Assembly (NCBI RefSeq): GCF_013409205.1
Contig: NZ_JACCAE010000001.1
Span: 1,488,001 to 1,552,000, forward strand
DNA length: 64,000 nt
Direction: 5' to 3'
Source: Janibacter cremeus
Lineage (GTDB): Bacteria > Actinomycetota > Actinomycetes > Actinomycetales > Dermatophilaceae
The notes under the pieces were generated by a model. That model saw only the letters and a list, made by a program, of their open reading frames with translations. It searched no databases and was not told the DNA's origin. The position numbers and the translations under genes are program-made. Shown in pieces: positions 8,358 to 17,056 of this stretch; positions within the stretch are counted from its first letter, which is position 1; each line of letters opens with the position of its first letter.

Positions 8358-10640
8358 TCACCCGAAGTACCGGCTCATCGTGCCCGTGTGGGCCGTGCGC
8401 ATCTCGTCGAGCGGCAGGGTGAGCACGCCCTTGATCCGCAGGTCGGTGCCGTCGGTGACCCCGAGCCGTGCCAGCGGCACGCCGTGGGTCTCGGCGACCC
8501 CCACGAGGTCGGCCAGGTCGCTCTCGGAGGAGACCGTCACCAGCGCCCGGGCCGTGGACTCGGAGTACAGCGCGGTGAAGGCGTCGATGCCGTCCCGGTC
8601 GAGGACCGGGGACAGGTCGAGGGAGGCGCCGGTGCCGCCGTGGAGCACGGACTCCGCGAGCGCGATCGCCAGGCCACCGTCGGACAGGTCGTGCGAGCTG
8701 GTGAGCAGTCCGCGCCGGACCGCGTCGACGAAGAACTCCGCGAGCGCCTTCTCCGCGGCGAGGTCGACCTTCGGCGGACGGCCGCCGAGGTGGCCGTGCA
8801 CCGCGTTGGCCCACTCGCCGCCGTCCAGCTCGTCCCGGGTCTCCCCGAGCAGGAGGACGACCTCCCCCTTCGCCTCGAAGCCGGAACGCACCGACGTGGC
8901 GACGTCGTCCAGGACACCGAGTACACCGACGACGGGCGTCGGGTGGATCGCGGTCTCACCGGTCTGGTTGTAGAACGAGACGTTGCCGCCGGTGACCGGG
9001 ATGCCCAGCTCGAGACAGGCGTCGAAGAGACCGGCCACGGTCTGCTCGAACTGCCACATCACGCCCGGATCCTCGGGGGAGCCGAAGTTGAGGCAGTCGG
9101 TCACGGCCAGCGGCAGGGCGCCCGACGTGGCGACGTTGCGGTAGGACTCGGCGAGCGCCAGCTGTGCCCCGGCGTAGGGGTCGAGCCAGCCGAAGCGGCC
9201 GTTGCAGTCCGTGGACACGGCGACGCCGAGCCCGGACTCCTCGTCGATGCGCACGATGCCTGAGTCGTGGGGCGTGGCCTGCTTGGTGTTGCCCAGGACG
9301 TAGCGGTCGTACTGGTTGGTGACCCACGACTTGTCGCACAGGTTGGGCGAGGCGAGCAGGTCGAGCAGGGTGGCACCCAGGTCGTCCGGGCGGCGAAGGG
9401 AGTCACTCGAGTCGGTCCGGACCGCGTCGAGCCACTCCGGCCGGGCGATCGGACGCTCGTAGACCGGGCCCTCGTGGGCGACGGTGCCCGGCTCGACGTC
9501 GACGATGGTCTCCCCGTGCCAGGTGATGACGAGGTTGTCGCCGTCGGTGACCTCGCCCAGGACGGCCGCCTCGACGTCCCACCGGTTGGTGATCGCCAGG
9601 AAGGCGTCGATCTTGTCGGGGGCGACGATCGCCATCATCCGCTCCTGCGACTCCGACATGAGGATCTCCTCGGGGGAGAGCGTGGAGTCGCGCAGCGGGA
9701 CGCGGTCGAGCTCGACACGCATGCCGCCGTCGCCGGCGGAGGCGAGCTCGGAGGTGGCGCAGGACAGCCCACCACCACCGAGGTCCTGGATGCCCTCGAC
9801 GACGCCGGCGGCGTAGAGGTCGAGGCAGCACTCGATGAGGACCTTCTCGGCGAAGGGGTCGCCGACCTGGACGGCGGGCCGCTTGGTCGGGCCGCCCTCG
9901 TCGAAGGACTCGGACGCGAGGACCGACACGCCACCGATGCCGTCGCCCCCGGTCTTGGCACCGAAGAGCACGACCTTGTTGCCGGTGCCAGAGGCGTTGG
10001 CCAGGTGCAGGTCCTCGTGGCGCAGCGAGCCGACGCACAGGGCGTTGACGAGCGGGTTGCCCTGGTAGCAGTCGTCGAAGACGATCTCACCACCGATGTT
10101 GGGCAGGCCCAGGGAGTTGCCGTAGCCGCCGATGCCCTTCACGACGCCGGGCAGGACGCGGGCGGTATCCGGGTGGTCGATCGCACCAAAGCGAAGGGGG
10201 TCCATCACCGCGACCGGGCGGGCGCCCATGGCCATGATGTCGCGCACGATCCCGCCGATGCCGGTGGCGGCGCCCTGGTAGGGCTCGACGTAGCTGGGGT
10301 GGTTGTGCGACTCGACCTTGAAGGTCACCGCCCAGCCCTGCCCGATGTCGATGACGCCGGCGTTCTCGCCGATGCCCGCGAGGGTCTTGCCCAGCGGCGT
10401 CTCGCTCGGCAGGTCGCCGAAGCGCTTCAGGTGGACCTTGGAGGACTTGTAGCTGCAGTGCTCGGACCACATGACCGAGTACATCGCCAGCTCGGCGCTG
10501 GTGGGGCGACGGTCGAGGATGGTGCGGATGCGCTCGTACTCGTCCTGCTTCAGGCCGAGGTCGGCCCACGGCTGCTCGGTGTCGGGCGACTCGCTCGCCC
10601 GGGTGACGGTGTCGAGGGTGGTCACACTCTGCTGATTCAT
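8358..10640 (-). CDS. purL: Phosphoribosylformylglycinamidine synthase subunit PurL
   Basis: 760 residues, the size of the small-type PurL. Together with PurQ and PurS it converts FGAR, ATP and glutamine to FGAM, the fourth step of purine synthesis, in the cytoplasm. Recognisable stretches include [16 protein letters not shown] near the N-terminus, [10 protein letters not shown], the glycine-rich GGKGDGIGG-like loop [13 protein letters not shown] and [10 protein letters not shown] near the C-terminus. The ATG overlaps the purQ stop (ATGA), as expected for a coupled complex. Confidence 0.97.
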   Translation of the reverse strand: MNQQSVTTLDTVTRASESPDTEQPWADLGLKQDEYERIRTILDRRPTSAELAMYSVMWSEHCSYKSSKVHLKRFGDLPSETPLGKTLAGIGENAGVIDIGQGWAVTFKVESHNHPSYVEPYQGAATGIGGIVRDIMAMGARPVAVMDPLRFGAIDHPDTARVLPGVVKGIGGYGNSLGLPNIGGEIVFDDCYQGNPLVNALCVGSLRHEDLHLANASGTGNKVVLFGAKTGGDGIGGVSVLASESFDEGGPTKRPAVQVGDPFAEKVLIECCLDLYAAGVVEGIQDLGGGGLSCATSELASAGDGGMRVELDRVPLRDSTLSPEEILMSESQERMMAIVAPDKIDAFLAITNRWDVEAAVLGEVTDGDNLVITWHGETIVDVEPGTVAHEGPVYERPIARPEWLDAVRTDSSDSLRRPDDLGATLLDLLASPNLCDKSWVTNQYDRYVLGNTKQATPHDSGIVRIDEESGLGVAVSTDCNGRFGWLDPYAGAQLALAESYRNVATSGALPLAVTDCLNFGSPEDPGVMWQFEQTVAGLFDACLELGIPVTGGNVSFYNQTGETAIHPTPVVGVLGVLDDVATSVRSGFEAKGEVVLLLGETRDELDGGEWANAVHGHLGGRPPKVDLAAEKALAEFFVDAVRRGLLTSSHDLSDGGLAIALAESVLHGGTGASLDLSPVLDRDGIDAFTALYSESTARALVTVSSESDLADLVGVAETHGVPLARLGVTDGTDLRIKGVLTLPLDEMRTAHTGTMSRYFG

Positions 10641-11308
10641 GAGGACACCACCTGCGTCAGGACGGACGTGAAGACCGTGCGCCCGTCCAGGCTCGGGCCG
10701 AAGCCCTCCTCGACGGCGTGCTCGGGGTGGGGCATGAGGCCGACGACGTTGCCGCGCTCGTTGCTGATGCCGGCGATGTCGCGGGAGGAGCCGTTGGGGT
10801 TGACCCCGACGTAGCGGAAGGCGACCTGCCCCTCCCCCTCGAGCCGGTCGAGCGTGGGCCTGTCGGCGACGAACTGCCCGTCCTGGTTCTTCAGCACGAC
10901 GGTGATCTCCTGGTCGGACTCGAAGCCGTTGGTCCAGGCCGTCGCGGCGTTCTCCACGCGCAGGACCTGGTCGCGGCAGAGGAACTTGCGGTGGTCGTTG
11001 CCGATCATCGAGCCGGGCAGCAGGTGGGACTCGGTGAGGATCTGGAAACCGTTGCAGATGCCCAGGACCGGCATGCCCCCCTTCGCTGCCGTGATCACCT
11101 CGCCCATGACCGGGGCGAAGCGGGCGATGGCACCGGCGCGCAGGTAGTCGCCGTAGGAGAATCCGCCCGGGATGACGACCGCGTCGACGGAGTGCAGGTC
11201 CGCGTCGCCGTGCCAGAGGGCCACGGCCTCGCCGCCGGCGATGCGCACCGCTCGGCGGGCGTCGGAGTCGTCGAGGCTGCCGGGGAAGGTGATGACGCCG
11301 ATCCTCAC
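10637..11308 (-). CDS. purQ: Phosphoribosylformylglycinamidine synthase subunit PurQ (glutaminase)
   Basis: 223 residues. Class I glutamine amidotransferase that feeds ammonia to PurL. The nucleophile cysteine is in [11 protein letters not shown] (near residue 87) and the His-Glu pair in [11 protein letters not shown] near the C-terminus. GTG start overlaps the purS stop as GTGA. Confidence 0.97.
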   Translation of the reverse strand: MRIGVITFPGSLDDSDARRAVRIAGGEAVALWHGDADLHSVDAVVIPGGFSYGDYLRAGAIARFAPVMGEVITAAKGGMPVLGICNGFQILTESHLLPGSMIGNDHRKFLCRDQVLRVENAATAWTNGFESDQEITVVLKNQDGQFVADRPTLDRLEGEGQVAFRYVGVNPNGSSRDIAGISNERGNVVGLMPHPEHAVEEGFGPSLDGRTVFTSVLTQVVSS

Positions 11309-11595
11309 GCGCCCGCCCCGGTGATCGGAGCCTGCTCCGGCTCGTCGGCCGTCAGCTCGTGGACGTTGACGACGTCCTCGATGACCGGGTTGGACAGCAG
11401 GGTCTCGGCGGCCTCGCGCGCGCTGGCGAGGTGCGTCTGCGTGACCGGGCCGTCGACGGAGAGCACGAAGCGCTTGCCCTGTCGCACGTCGGTGAACTGG
11501 TCCAGACCCAGGCGCGGCAACGCGCCACGTACCGCCTGGCCCTGGGGGTCGAGGATCTCGGGCTTGAGCATGACGTCGACGACGATGCGTCCCAC
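11305..11595 (-). CDS. purS: Phosphoribosylformylglycinamidine synthase subunit PurS
   Basis: 96 residues. Small structural subunit that bridges PurL and PurQ. The typical [15 protein letters not shown] and RQGKRF stretches are present. GTG start at 11595 is supported by AGGAG six bases upstream. The last 14 residues ([13 protein letters not shown]) extend beyond the usual 80-85-residue core. First gene of the purSQL-HAD operon. Confidence 0.95.
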   Translation of the reverse strand: MGRIVVDVMLKPEILDPQGQAVRGALPRLGLDQFTDVRQGKRFVLSVDGPVTQTHLASAREAAETLLSNPVIEDVVNVHELTADEPEQAPITGAGA

Positions 11596-11657
11596 GGGGC
11601 GCTCCTATGGTGCGAAGGGGGTGGGTCCGGCGACGAGTCTAGTTGGCTCCGGCTGCG

Positions 11658-11704
11658 CTGGTTGAGGCGCGTAGGCCGTCCGCGGCCGCAGCCTCGAAAC
11701 CACC
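11658..11704 (-). repeat. Palindromic dispersed repeat family 1, copy 2
   Basis: Read on the minus strand it has TTCGAGG, CGGCCGCGG and CCTCAAC in the same order and spacing as the copy at 28027-28073, flanked by GGTGGT and ACCAG. It lies between purS and the HxlR gene, where both genes run on the minus strand, so it may end the HxlR transcript. Confidence 0.75.
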
Positions 11705-11721
11705 GCTGTGCTGTCGCACGA

Positions 11722-12408
11722 TCACCCGGCGACCGGCTCCTCCCGCGGCACCGCGGCGAAGGGGGAGAGCTTGAGCCAGTGGGGCAACGCCTTGCGCACG
11801 TCGGCGGGGCCCTCGAGCGTCAGGTCACCCCTGCGCAGCGCCGCGGCCCAGGTGAGGTCCCCGCGCCAGATGTGGACCATGGTCGGCAGGTCGGCCACCA
11901 CGCCCACGGTGACCGGGAATCCCGGGTCGAAGTCGCACAGGTCGACGGCGCCGGCCTCCACGACGATCCACCATGCCCGGTGGGCCGCCTCGACGTCCGG
12001 GAAGCGGAAACCCAGCACGATTCGGGCCCCGGGCATCGCAGCCAGGTCGAGGTTGCGGTGCACGTCCCACATCAGCAGCGTCGGGTCGTAGTCCTCCTCG
12101 CCGAGCCGGCTGCGCCACTGCACGCCCCACTCGCCGAGTGCCATGACCACGGGCTCCAACGCCATGCCTCCGGGGGTCAGCTCGTACCGGATGCGGTTGC
12201 CGTCGTCCAGACGCACCACGATGCCGGCCCTGGCGAGACCACGCAGGCGTTTGGACAGCAGCGCGGGCGACATCTTGGGGACCCCTCGCCGCAGTTCGTT
12301 GAAGTGGTGGCTCCCGCACAGCAGCTCGCGCACGATCAGCACGGTCCACCGCTCGTCGAGCACCTCCATCGTCTTGGCGATGGGGCAGAACTGGCCGTAT
12401 CCCGTCAT
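11722..12408 (-). CDS. HxlR-family regulator with C-terminal SCP-2-like domain
   Basis: 228 residues. The N-terminal 100 residues are a winged helix of the HxlR/DUF24 type: CPIAKTMEVLDERWTVLIVREL, then LLSKRLRGLARAGIV. The conserved Cys near residue 8 is kept; in some relatives it senses thiols or electrophiles. The remainder (about residues 110-225) resembles an SCP-2-type lipid-binding fold, with TMVHIWRGDLTWAAALRRG, so a hydrophobic ligand may be sensed. A strong GGAGGAGG precedes the ATG. Divergent from a methyltransferase gene, with paired direct repeats between them. Confidence 0.88.
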   Translation of the reverse strand: MTGYGQFCPIAKTMEVLDERWTVLIVRELLCGSHHFNELRRGVPKMSPALLSKRLRGLARAGIVVRLDDGNRIRYELTPGGMALEPVVMALGEWGVQWRSRLGEEDYDPTLLMWDVHRNLDLAAMPGARIVLGFRFPDVEAAHRAWWIVVEAGAVDLCDFDPGFPVTVGVVADLPTMVHIWRGDLTWAAALRRGDLTLEGPADVRKALPHWLKLSPFAAVPREEPVAG

Positions 12409-12455
12409 GGGATCGCCTCCTCCGAGGCGTTTCAGGTTACTCGCGCGCGTGAGGT

Positions 12456-12487
12456 CGGTACAGATGGTGAACCGGCCCGGTACAGAT
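12456..12487. promoter_or_regulatory. Paired direct repeats CGGTACAGAT between HxlR gene and methyltransferase
   Basis: CGGTACAGAT occurs at 12456-12465 and again at 12478-12487. The start-to-start distance is 22 bases, about two helical turns, so two protein subunits could bind the same face. The pair sits centrally in the 153-base divergent gap. Likely operator for the HxlR protein, by position only. Confidence 0.5.
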
Positions 12488-12561
12488 CCAGAACTATCTG
12501 CTCGCCCCGGGGTCCGACACCGTGGGGAGAGTCAGGTACACACCACACGAGGGATCCGGCC

Positions 12562-13629
12562 ATGACCACCACAGGGACGACCACGGGAACGACGACAACC
12601 AGCGCAGGCGACGCCGGGCCGACGCTGCCGGAGCAGGCAGGGGTGCTGCTGGGGCACCTCGCCGGGTACATGGCCACCCGCGTGATCCGGATGGGCCTGG
12701 AGTCCGGATTGCTGCGCGGCATCGCCACCACGCCCTCGGTGACCCCCGGCGAGCTGGCGGAGCAGCTCGGGATGGACGACCTGTACGTGGCCGTCTGGTG
12801 CCGGGCCGCGTTCGGCGCCGGCGTGCTGGACCGGCACGAAGGGGGCTACGCGCTGGCGGCACACATGGGGACCCTGCTCTTCTACGAGGACTCGCCCGCC
12901 TACCTCGGCGGGATGTTCGCAACCGTCGGGCAGTACGAGATGTTCGGACGGTTCGCCGACAACCTGACCACCGGCGAGCGGATGTGGTGGGACGAGACGA
13001 GCCCCGAGTGGATCGCCTGCGTCGAGGGCACGGGTCGACCGTTCTACACGCGCCTGCTCGCCGCCGGGCTGGCGCAGGTGCCCGGGCTGGAGGACGTCCT
13101 GCGCACCGGCGGCCGTGTCCTGGACACCGCCTGTGGATCCGGGGCCGGTGTGGTCCGGCTCGCGAGCGCCTACCCCGAGGCGAACGTCGTGGGGGTGGAC
13201 GGTGACGCGCACTCCATCGAGCGGGCCGGGGCCGCGGTCGAGCGCGCCGGTCTCGCCGAGCGGGTCGAGCTCGTGGTCAGCCCGCTCGAGGACATGGCGG
13301 TCGAGCAGCCGGTGGACGTCGTCATCAACAACATCTCGATGCACGAGTGCCGCGACATCGACCGCGTGACCGAGCGGGTGCTGGCCGCGCTGAAGCCGGG
13401 CGGGTGGTTCGTCATCTCCGACTTCCCCTTCCCGGACAGCGACGAGGGGCTGCGCTCGGTGCCGGGTCGACTGATGTCGGGCGTGCAGTTCTTCGAGGCC
13501 CAGATCGACGACCAGCTCCTCCCTCGCACCGCGTACGACGACCTGCTCACCCGGCACGGGTTCACCGACCTGGGGTGGTTCCAGCTCAGTCCGGTGCACG
13601 CAGTGACGTACGGACGCCGTCCCGGGTGA
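12562..13629 (+). CDS. SAM-dependent methyltransferase with N-terminal winged helix
   Basis: 355 residues. Thr-rich start, then an N-terminal wHTH-like dimerisation domain (SVTPGELAEQLGMDDLYVAVW), then a class I methyltransferase fold: motif I VLDTACGSGAGV near residue 190, acidic loop VVGVDGDAHS, post-I region DVVINNISMHE, and LKPGGWFVISDFPF. The domain order resembles small-molecule O- or C-methyltransferases. Substrate unknown. GAGGGATCC precedes the ATG. Divergent from the HxlR gene, which probably controls it. Confidence 0.85.
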   Translation: MTTTGTTTGTTTTSAGDAGPTLPEQAGVLLGHLAGYMATRVIRMGLESGLLRGIATTPSVTPGELAEQLGMDDLYVAVWCRAAFGAGVLDRHEGGYALAAHMGTLLFYEDSPAYLGGMFATVGQYEMFGRFADNLTTGERMWWDETSPEWIACVEGTGRPFYTRLLAAGLAQVPGLEDVLRTGGRVLDTACGSGAGVVRLASAYPEANVVGVDGDAHSIERAGAAVERAGLAERVELVVSPLEDMAVEQPVDVVINNISMHECRDIDRVTERVLAALKPGGWFVISDFPFPDSDEGLRSVPGRLMSGVQFFEAQIDDQLLPRTAYDDLLTRHGFTDLGWFQLSPVHAVTYGRRPG

Positions 13630-13646
13630 GGGGAGCAGCGAGAGCG

Positions 13647-14102
13647 TCAGCGAGCGCCGGGGCCTTCTGAGTCGCGCCGTGACACGCGCCGCATCCGGTG
13701 CATCATCGTCGCCGAGGGCACGACCCGACCCGAGCGGTACGTCGAGAGTCGGCTGCGCGAGGTGCCGATCCGGCCGGCGAACTCTGCAGTCGTCATGCCC
13801 GCGTCCGCGACGAGCCGGCGTACCTCGTCGGCGACCGCGACACGCTCGGCCTCCTCGGCCTGGCGCCGGGCTCGCGCGACGGCCCGGGTCAGGAGAGGCC
13901 CCACGCCGTAAGGGGCCTCGTACGAGAGGTAGTCCTCGACCTGACGGGCGACCACACCCCAGGGATCGGCGTCGATCGCCCGGGTGAGCAGCAGCCAGTC
14001 GCCGATCGTCCCTCGCTCGATCACGGTGACGATGGCCTCGTAGGGCCAGGTGTCGACGGGGGCGTCGGGGTCGACATCGACGTTGCGGAAGGCCACGGTC
14101 AT
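13647..14102 (-). CDS. HTH protein of toxin-antitoxin-like module 1 (putative antitoxin)
   Basis: 151 residues. N-terminal domain of about 85 residues with TWPYEAIVTVIERG and QVEDYLSYE, then a basic linker, then a helix-turn-helix at about residues 97-137 (MTTAEFAGRIGTSRSRLSTY). It is closely similar to the product of 19017-19463. Its ATG overlaps the stop of the upstream nucleotidyltransferase gene by four bases. The DNA-binding domain suggests it represses the module through the palindrome at 14803-14820 and may neutralise the partner; both are inferred. Confidence 0.75.
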   Translation of the reverse strand: MTVAFRNVDVDPDAPVDTWPYEAIVTVIERGTIGDWLLLTRAIDADPWGVVARQVEDYLSYEAPYGVGPLLTRAVARARRQAEEAERVAVADEVRRLVADAGMTTAEFAGRIGTSRSRLSTYRSGRVVPSATMMHRMRRVSRRDSEGPGAR

Positions 14103-14794
14103 CGCAGCTCCTCCAGATGCTCGACCACGGCATCAGCGAGTGCGTGGCAGTCCTCGACCACGGCCTGCCAGTCGTGCCAGCGCTCGACCAGGCCCTTGTA
14201 CGAGGCGAGCTGGCGGGTGACGCGCACGTCCCGCGGGTCGGGTTCGCAGAGCCGCTGCACCACCACGGTGAGGACCGAGTCGCCCGCCTCGGAGCGGTCG
14301 CGGTAGTAGTCGTCGATGGCGCCCAGCGCCGCCACCGCGGCTGGCGCGCCAAGTCGGTCGGCAAGGGCCACGACGTCGAGGTAGTCCCGGGTCCGGTTGC
14401 GCTGGACGACGAGGTAGGCCTTGATCCGCAGGCACTCCTCGATCGTGGGCACGCGAAGGGGGCGCCCGCCGACCGTGACCTCCTCGACCTCGAGGGGACG
14501 TACCCGCCGCAGTTGACGCAGACCGGCCTCCACCCCGTCGAGCGAGCCGAGCAGCGTCAACGGTGGCGAGCTGGCCCGCACGCTGGTGGCCCATCCGTCG
14601 GTGGCCTCGACTGCTTCGACGACCTCCGCATAGCGACCGGACAGGTCGGCGAGCACATGGTCATGGTCGAAGGACACCCGGTGTCCGGCGTACAGGGCAG
14701 CGGCCGACCCTCCGACGAGCACAGCGTCGGGGACGATCTGCTGGAGGTGCGCCGCGGAGGCGAGCACCCGGTCCAGCGAACTCTGCTCAGGCAT
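14099..14794 (-). CDS. AbiEii/AbiGii-family nucleotidyltransferase of module 1 (putative toxin)
   Basis: 231 residues. Carries the nucleotidyltransferase signature VLVGGSAAALYAGHR followed by SFDHDH, where Asp43 and Asp45 would hold Mg2+, and the conserved RIKAYLVVQRN. The family includes toxins that add nucleotides to tRNA or other targets and act in phage defence, in pairs with HTH antitoxins. Here the toxin-like gene comes first and the HTH gene second, the reverse of the classic AbiE order. A TACACT hexamer lies six bases before ATG, so the mRNA may be leaderless. Confidence 0.78.
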   Translation of the reverse strand: MPEQSSLDRVLASAAHLQQIVPDAVLVGGSAAALYAGHRVSFDHDHVLADLSGRYAEVVEAVEATDGWATSVRASSPPLTLLGSLDGVEAGLRQLRRVRPLEVEEVTVGGRPLRVPTIEECLRIKAYLVVQRNRTRDYLDVVALADRLGAPAAVAALGAIDDYYRDRSEAGDSVLTVVVQRLCEPDPRDVRVTRQLASYKGLVERWHDWQAVVEDCHALADAVVEHLEELR

Positions 14795-14802
14795 GTATGA
14801 AG

Positions 14803-14820
14803 TGTATCAATACTGATACA
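14803..14820. promoter_or_regulatory. 18-bp palindromic operator of module 1
   Basis: TGTATCA-ATAC-TGATACA, with perfect 7-base arms, ends 9 bases before the toxin-like gene's start codon and overlaps a -10-like TACACT on the minus strand. It shares GTATC-N6-GATAC and its position with the palindrome of module 2 (20165-20182). Confidence 0.75.
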
Positions 14821-14837
14821 CAACGCTGCTGAACGCG

Positions 14838-15383
14838 TCAGCTGGCGCCCCACCGCCGAGCCAGCTCCGCCACCACGGTGAGGTTGCGGTTCGTCGCGAC
14901 ACCCAGGTCCCGCTCGACGGCGGCGGGCAGCGTGGCGGCGCGGTAGTTCGCCGCTTCGGCGACCAGGAGATGCACGGTGGCGCCGCGGACCACGGCGGTC
15001 TCCCCCTTCGCCTCCCGTGCGGTGAAGGCCGCGAGCGCCTCTGCGCTCGGCGCCTCCTTGAGGAACGAGACGTAGTGCGCCCCGACGTCGAAGGGGGCCT
15101 GCCCCGCCGCCTCGTCCGCCTCTGCAGCGACCCGGGACAACTCGGCCAGGGTGAGCACGACCGTCGGCACCTCGAATCCACGGTCGGCAGCGAAGGCCTC
15201 CTCGAGGGTGCGCGCCACCGCGGCGGACGAGCGCTGTCGGCTCGTCAGCAGCACGTTGCCAGTGTTGAGGTGCACCTGCACACCGGTGCCGACCGTCTCG
15301 ACGACCCGCTGCAGGTCGGCCTTGGGGAACTTCCGTCGGGCGCCGAGGTTGATCGCGCGCAGGAAGGCGACGTAAGTGCCCAT
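14838..15383 (-). CDS. DUF1697 family protein
   Basis: 181 residues, typical of DUF1697. Opens MGTYVAFLRAINLGARRKF and contains VHLNTGNVLLTSRQ and VGAHYVSFLKEAPSAEAL, the family's recognisable segments. No function is established. The start ATG overlaps the stop of the acyl-CoA ligase gene by one base (TGATG), so the two are co-transcribed. The toxin-like module lies 18 bases downstream on the same strand but has its own operator. Confidence 0.88.
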   Translation of the reverse strand: MGTYVAFLRAINLGARRKFPKADLQRVVETVGTGVQVHLNTGNVLLTSRQRSSAAVARTLEEAFAADRGFEVPTVVLTLAELSRVAAEADEAAGQAPFDVGAHYVSFLKEAPSAEALAAFTAREAKGETAVVRGATVHLLVAEAANYRAATLPAAVERDLGVATNRNLTVVAELARRWGAS

Positions 15384-16936
15384 CAGCTGAAGCGCTCCCG
15401 CAGCTCGCGCTTGAGGATCTTGCCGCTCGGGTTCTTCGGCAGCTCGGTGACGATCTCGATCCGCTTGGGCTGCTTGAAGGGAGCGAGCACGCCGGCGCAA
15501 TGCTCCTGGATCGCGGCGGACGTGAGGTCCGAGCCCCCCTTGGCGACGACGGTGGCAGTGACCGCCTCGACCCACCTCGGGTCCGGCAGCGCGAAGACCG
15601 CCACCTCCGCGACGTCCGGGTGGGAGTAGATCGCCTCCTCCACCTCGCGGGAGGCGACGTTCTCGCCGCCGGACTTGATCATGTCCTTCTTGCGGTCGAC
15701 GATCGTGATCCGGCCGTCCTCGTCCTCGATCGCCAGGTCGCCGGAGTGGAACCAGCCACCCCGGAAGGCCTCGGCGGTCTTCTCCCCGTCGCGCCAGTAG
15801 CCCGCGGCGATGTGCGGGCTGCGGTGGACGACCTCGCCGATCTCACCGACCGGAACCTCGGCGTCCTCGTCGTCGACGAGCCGCGTCTGGACGTTGAGCA
15901 CCGGGAATCCGGCCGATCCGGCGTGGGTCAGCTGCTCGTGCGGAGGCAGGATCGTTGCGACCGGGGCGAGCTCGGTCTGCCCGTAGAAGTTCCACAGGTC
16001 GACGTCCGGCAGCCGCTGCTGGATCTCCGTGAGGATCTCCACCGGCATCGGGGAGGCGCCGTAGTAGCCCTTGCGCAGGCTCGACAGGTCCGTGGTGTCG
16101 AAGTCGGGGTGGCGCAGCAGGGAGATCCACACCGTCGGCGGGGCGAAGTACTTGGTCACCTTGTGCTCGGCGATGCTCGCCAGGACCCTCGCCGGCTCCG
16201 GGGCGGGCAGAATGATGCTCGTCGCACCGAGCATGAGGTCCGGCCCGAGGAAGCAGTCCAGCTGGGCGCAGTGGTAGAGCGGCAGGGTGTGCAGGTCGAT
16301 GTCCTCGCCGCTCATCCCGCCGTCGACGATCGTGCTGAGGTACTCGGCCTGCAGGGCACGGGAGGTCAGCAGCGCGCCCTTGGGGCGGGACTCGGTGCCG
16401 GAGGTGTACATCAGTCGGATCGGGTCGTCGTCGGCGACGATCGGCGGGGTCCAGCCGGTGGCGTCGGTCGCGGCGAGGTCGGCGAAGGGGGCCCACTCCC
16501 CCTTCGCATCCCCGGTGGTGATGAGCGTGGGTACCGCCTGACCGCTCGCGGCGATGGCTTCGGTGGCGGTGGCGACGAACTCCGGCTGGGCGATGAAGGC
16601 GACCGGCTCGCTGTGCCCGACGATGTAGCCGACCTCGTCGGCGGTGAGCATGAAGTTGATCGGCACGAGGATGACGCCCAGTCGCGCTGCGCCCCAGGCG
16701 ATGGCGGCGAAGTCTGCGGAGTTACGACTCAGCAGGGCCACCCGGTCGCCGGGGTTGATGTCGTGCCCGGCCAGGCCGGCGGCCACGCGGGTGACGAGGT
16801 CGTCGAACTCGCGATAGCTCAGGCGGGTCTCCCCGTCGATGATCGCGGTCCTGTCCCGGAAGCGGGCGGCGCTGCGGCGCAGCACCTCCCCCAGCCCGTT
16901 GGCGCGTGCGGTGGCCATCTCGGTCCTCGTCGACAT
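15383..16936 (-). CDS. Acyl-CoA synthetase (AMP-forming, FadD-like)
   Basis: 517 residues. Activates a carboxylic acid with ATP and CoA through an acyl-adenylate. The P-loop-like LMYTSGTESRPKG (near residue 178), the NFYGQTE motif, GWFHSGDLAIEDEDG with the conserved Asp, and the C-terminal catalytic lysine in NPSGKILKREL are all present. The pocket is not diagnostic; medium- or long-chain fatty acids are likely. ATG 16936 is used; ATG 16918 (MATARANG) is an alternative. Followed by the DUF1697 gene. Confidence 0.9.
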   Translation of the reverse strand: MSTRTEMATARANGLGEVLRRSAARFRDRTAIIDGETRLSYREFDDLVTRVAAGLAGHDINPGDRVALLSRNSADFAAIAWGAARLGVILVPINFMLTADEVGYIVGHSEPVAFIAQPEFVATATEAIAASGQAVPTLITTGDAKGEWAPFADLAATDATGWTPPIVADDDPIRLMYTSGTESRPKGALLTSRALQAEYLSTIVDGGMSGEDIDLHTLPLYHCAQLDCFLGPDLMLGATSIILPAPEPARVLASIAEHKVTKYFAPPTVWISLLRHPDFDTTDLSSLRKGYYGASPMPVEILTEIQQRLPDVDLWNFYGQTELAPVATILPPHEQLTHAGSAGFPVLNVQTRLVDDEDAEVPVGEIGEVVHRSPHIAAGYWRDGEKTAEAFRGGWFHSGDLAIEDEDGRITIVDRKKDMIKSGGENVASREVEEAIYSHPDVAEVAVFALPDPRWVEAVTATVVAKGGSDLTSAAIQEHCAGVLAPFKQPKRIEIVTELPKNPSGKILKRELRERFS

Positions 16937-16980
16937 GACGGCAGTCTGCCCCTCGGGAGGGTCCTGCGAAAGGGGACCCC

Positions 16981-17056
16981 GTGCCCAAGAGGGACTGCGG
17001 GGGCCACACCCCCGAGGGAACGCTCACGATGGCGGCTGGGAGTCCCCTTCGTGCAC
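16981..17056. repeat. 76-bp palindromic repeat family 2, copy A (overlaps MFS 3' end)
   Basis: Ends GTGCCCAAGAGGGACT and AGTCCCCTTCGTGCAC are near reverse complements. A second element of exactly 76 bp with the same ends lies at 38473-38548. Bases 17024-17056 form the last codons and stop of the MFS gene, so the repeat supplies its C-terminus. It can also act as a terminator for that gene. Confidence 0.7.

Noticed and set aside
9267..10814. 515-codon plus-strand frame opposite purL
   Set aside because: Shadow frame: its sequence mirrors purL codons and crosses the purL-purQ junction without any domain.
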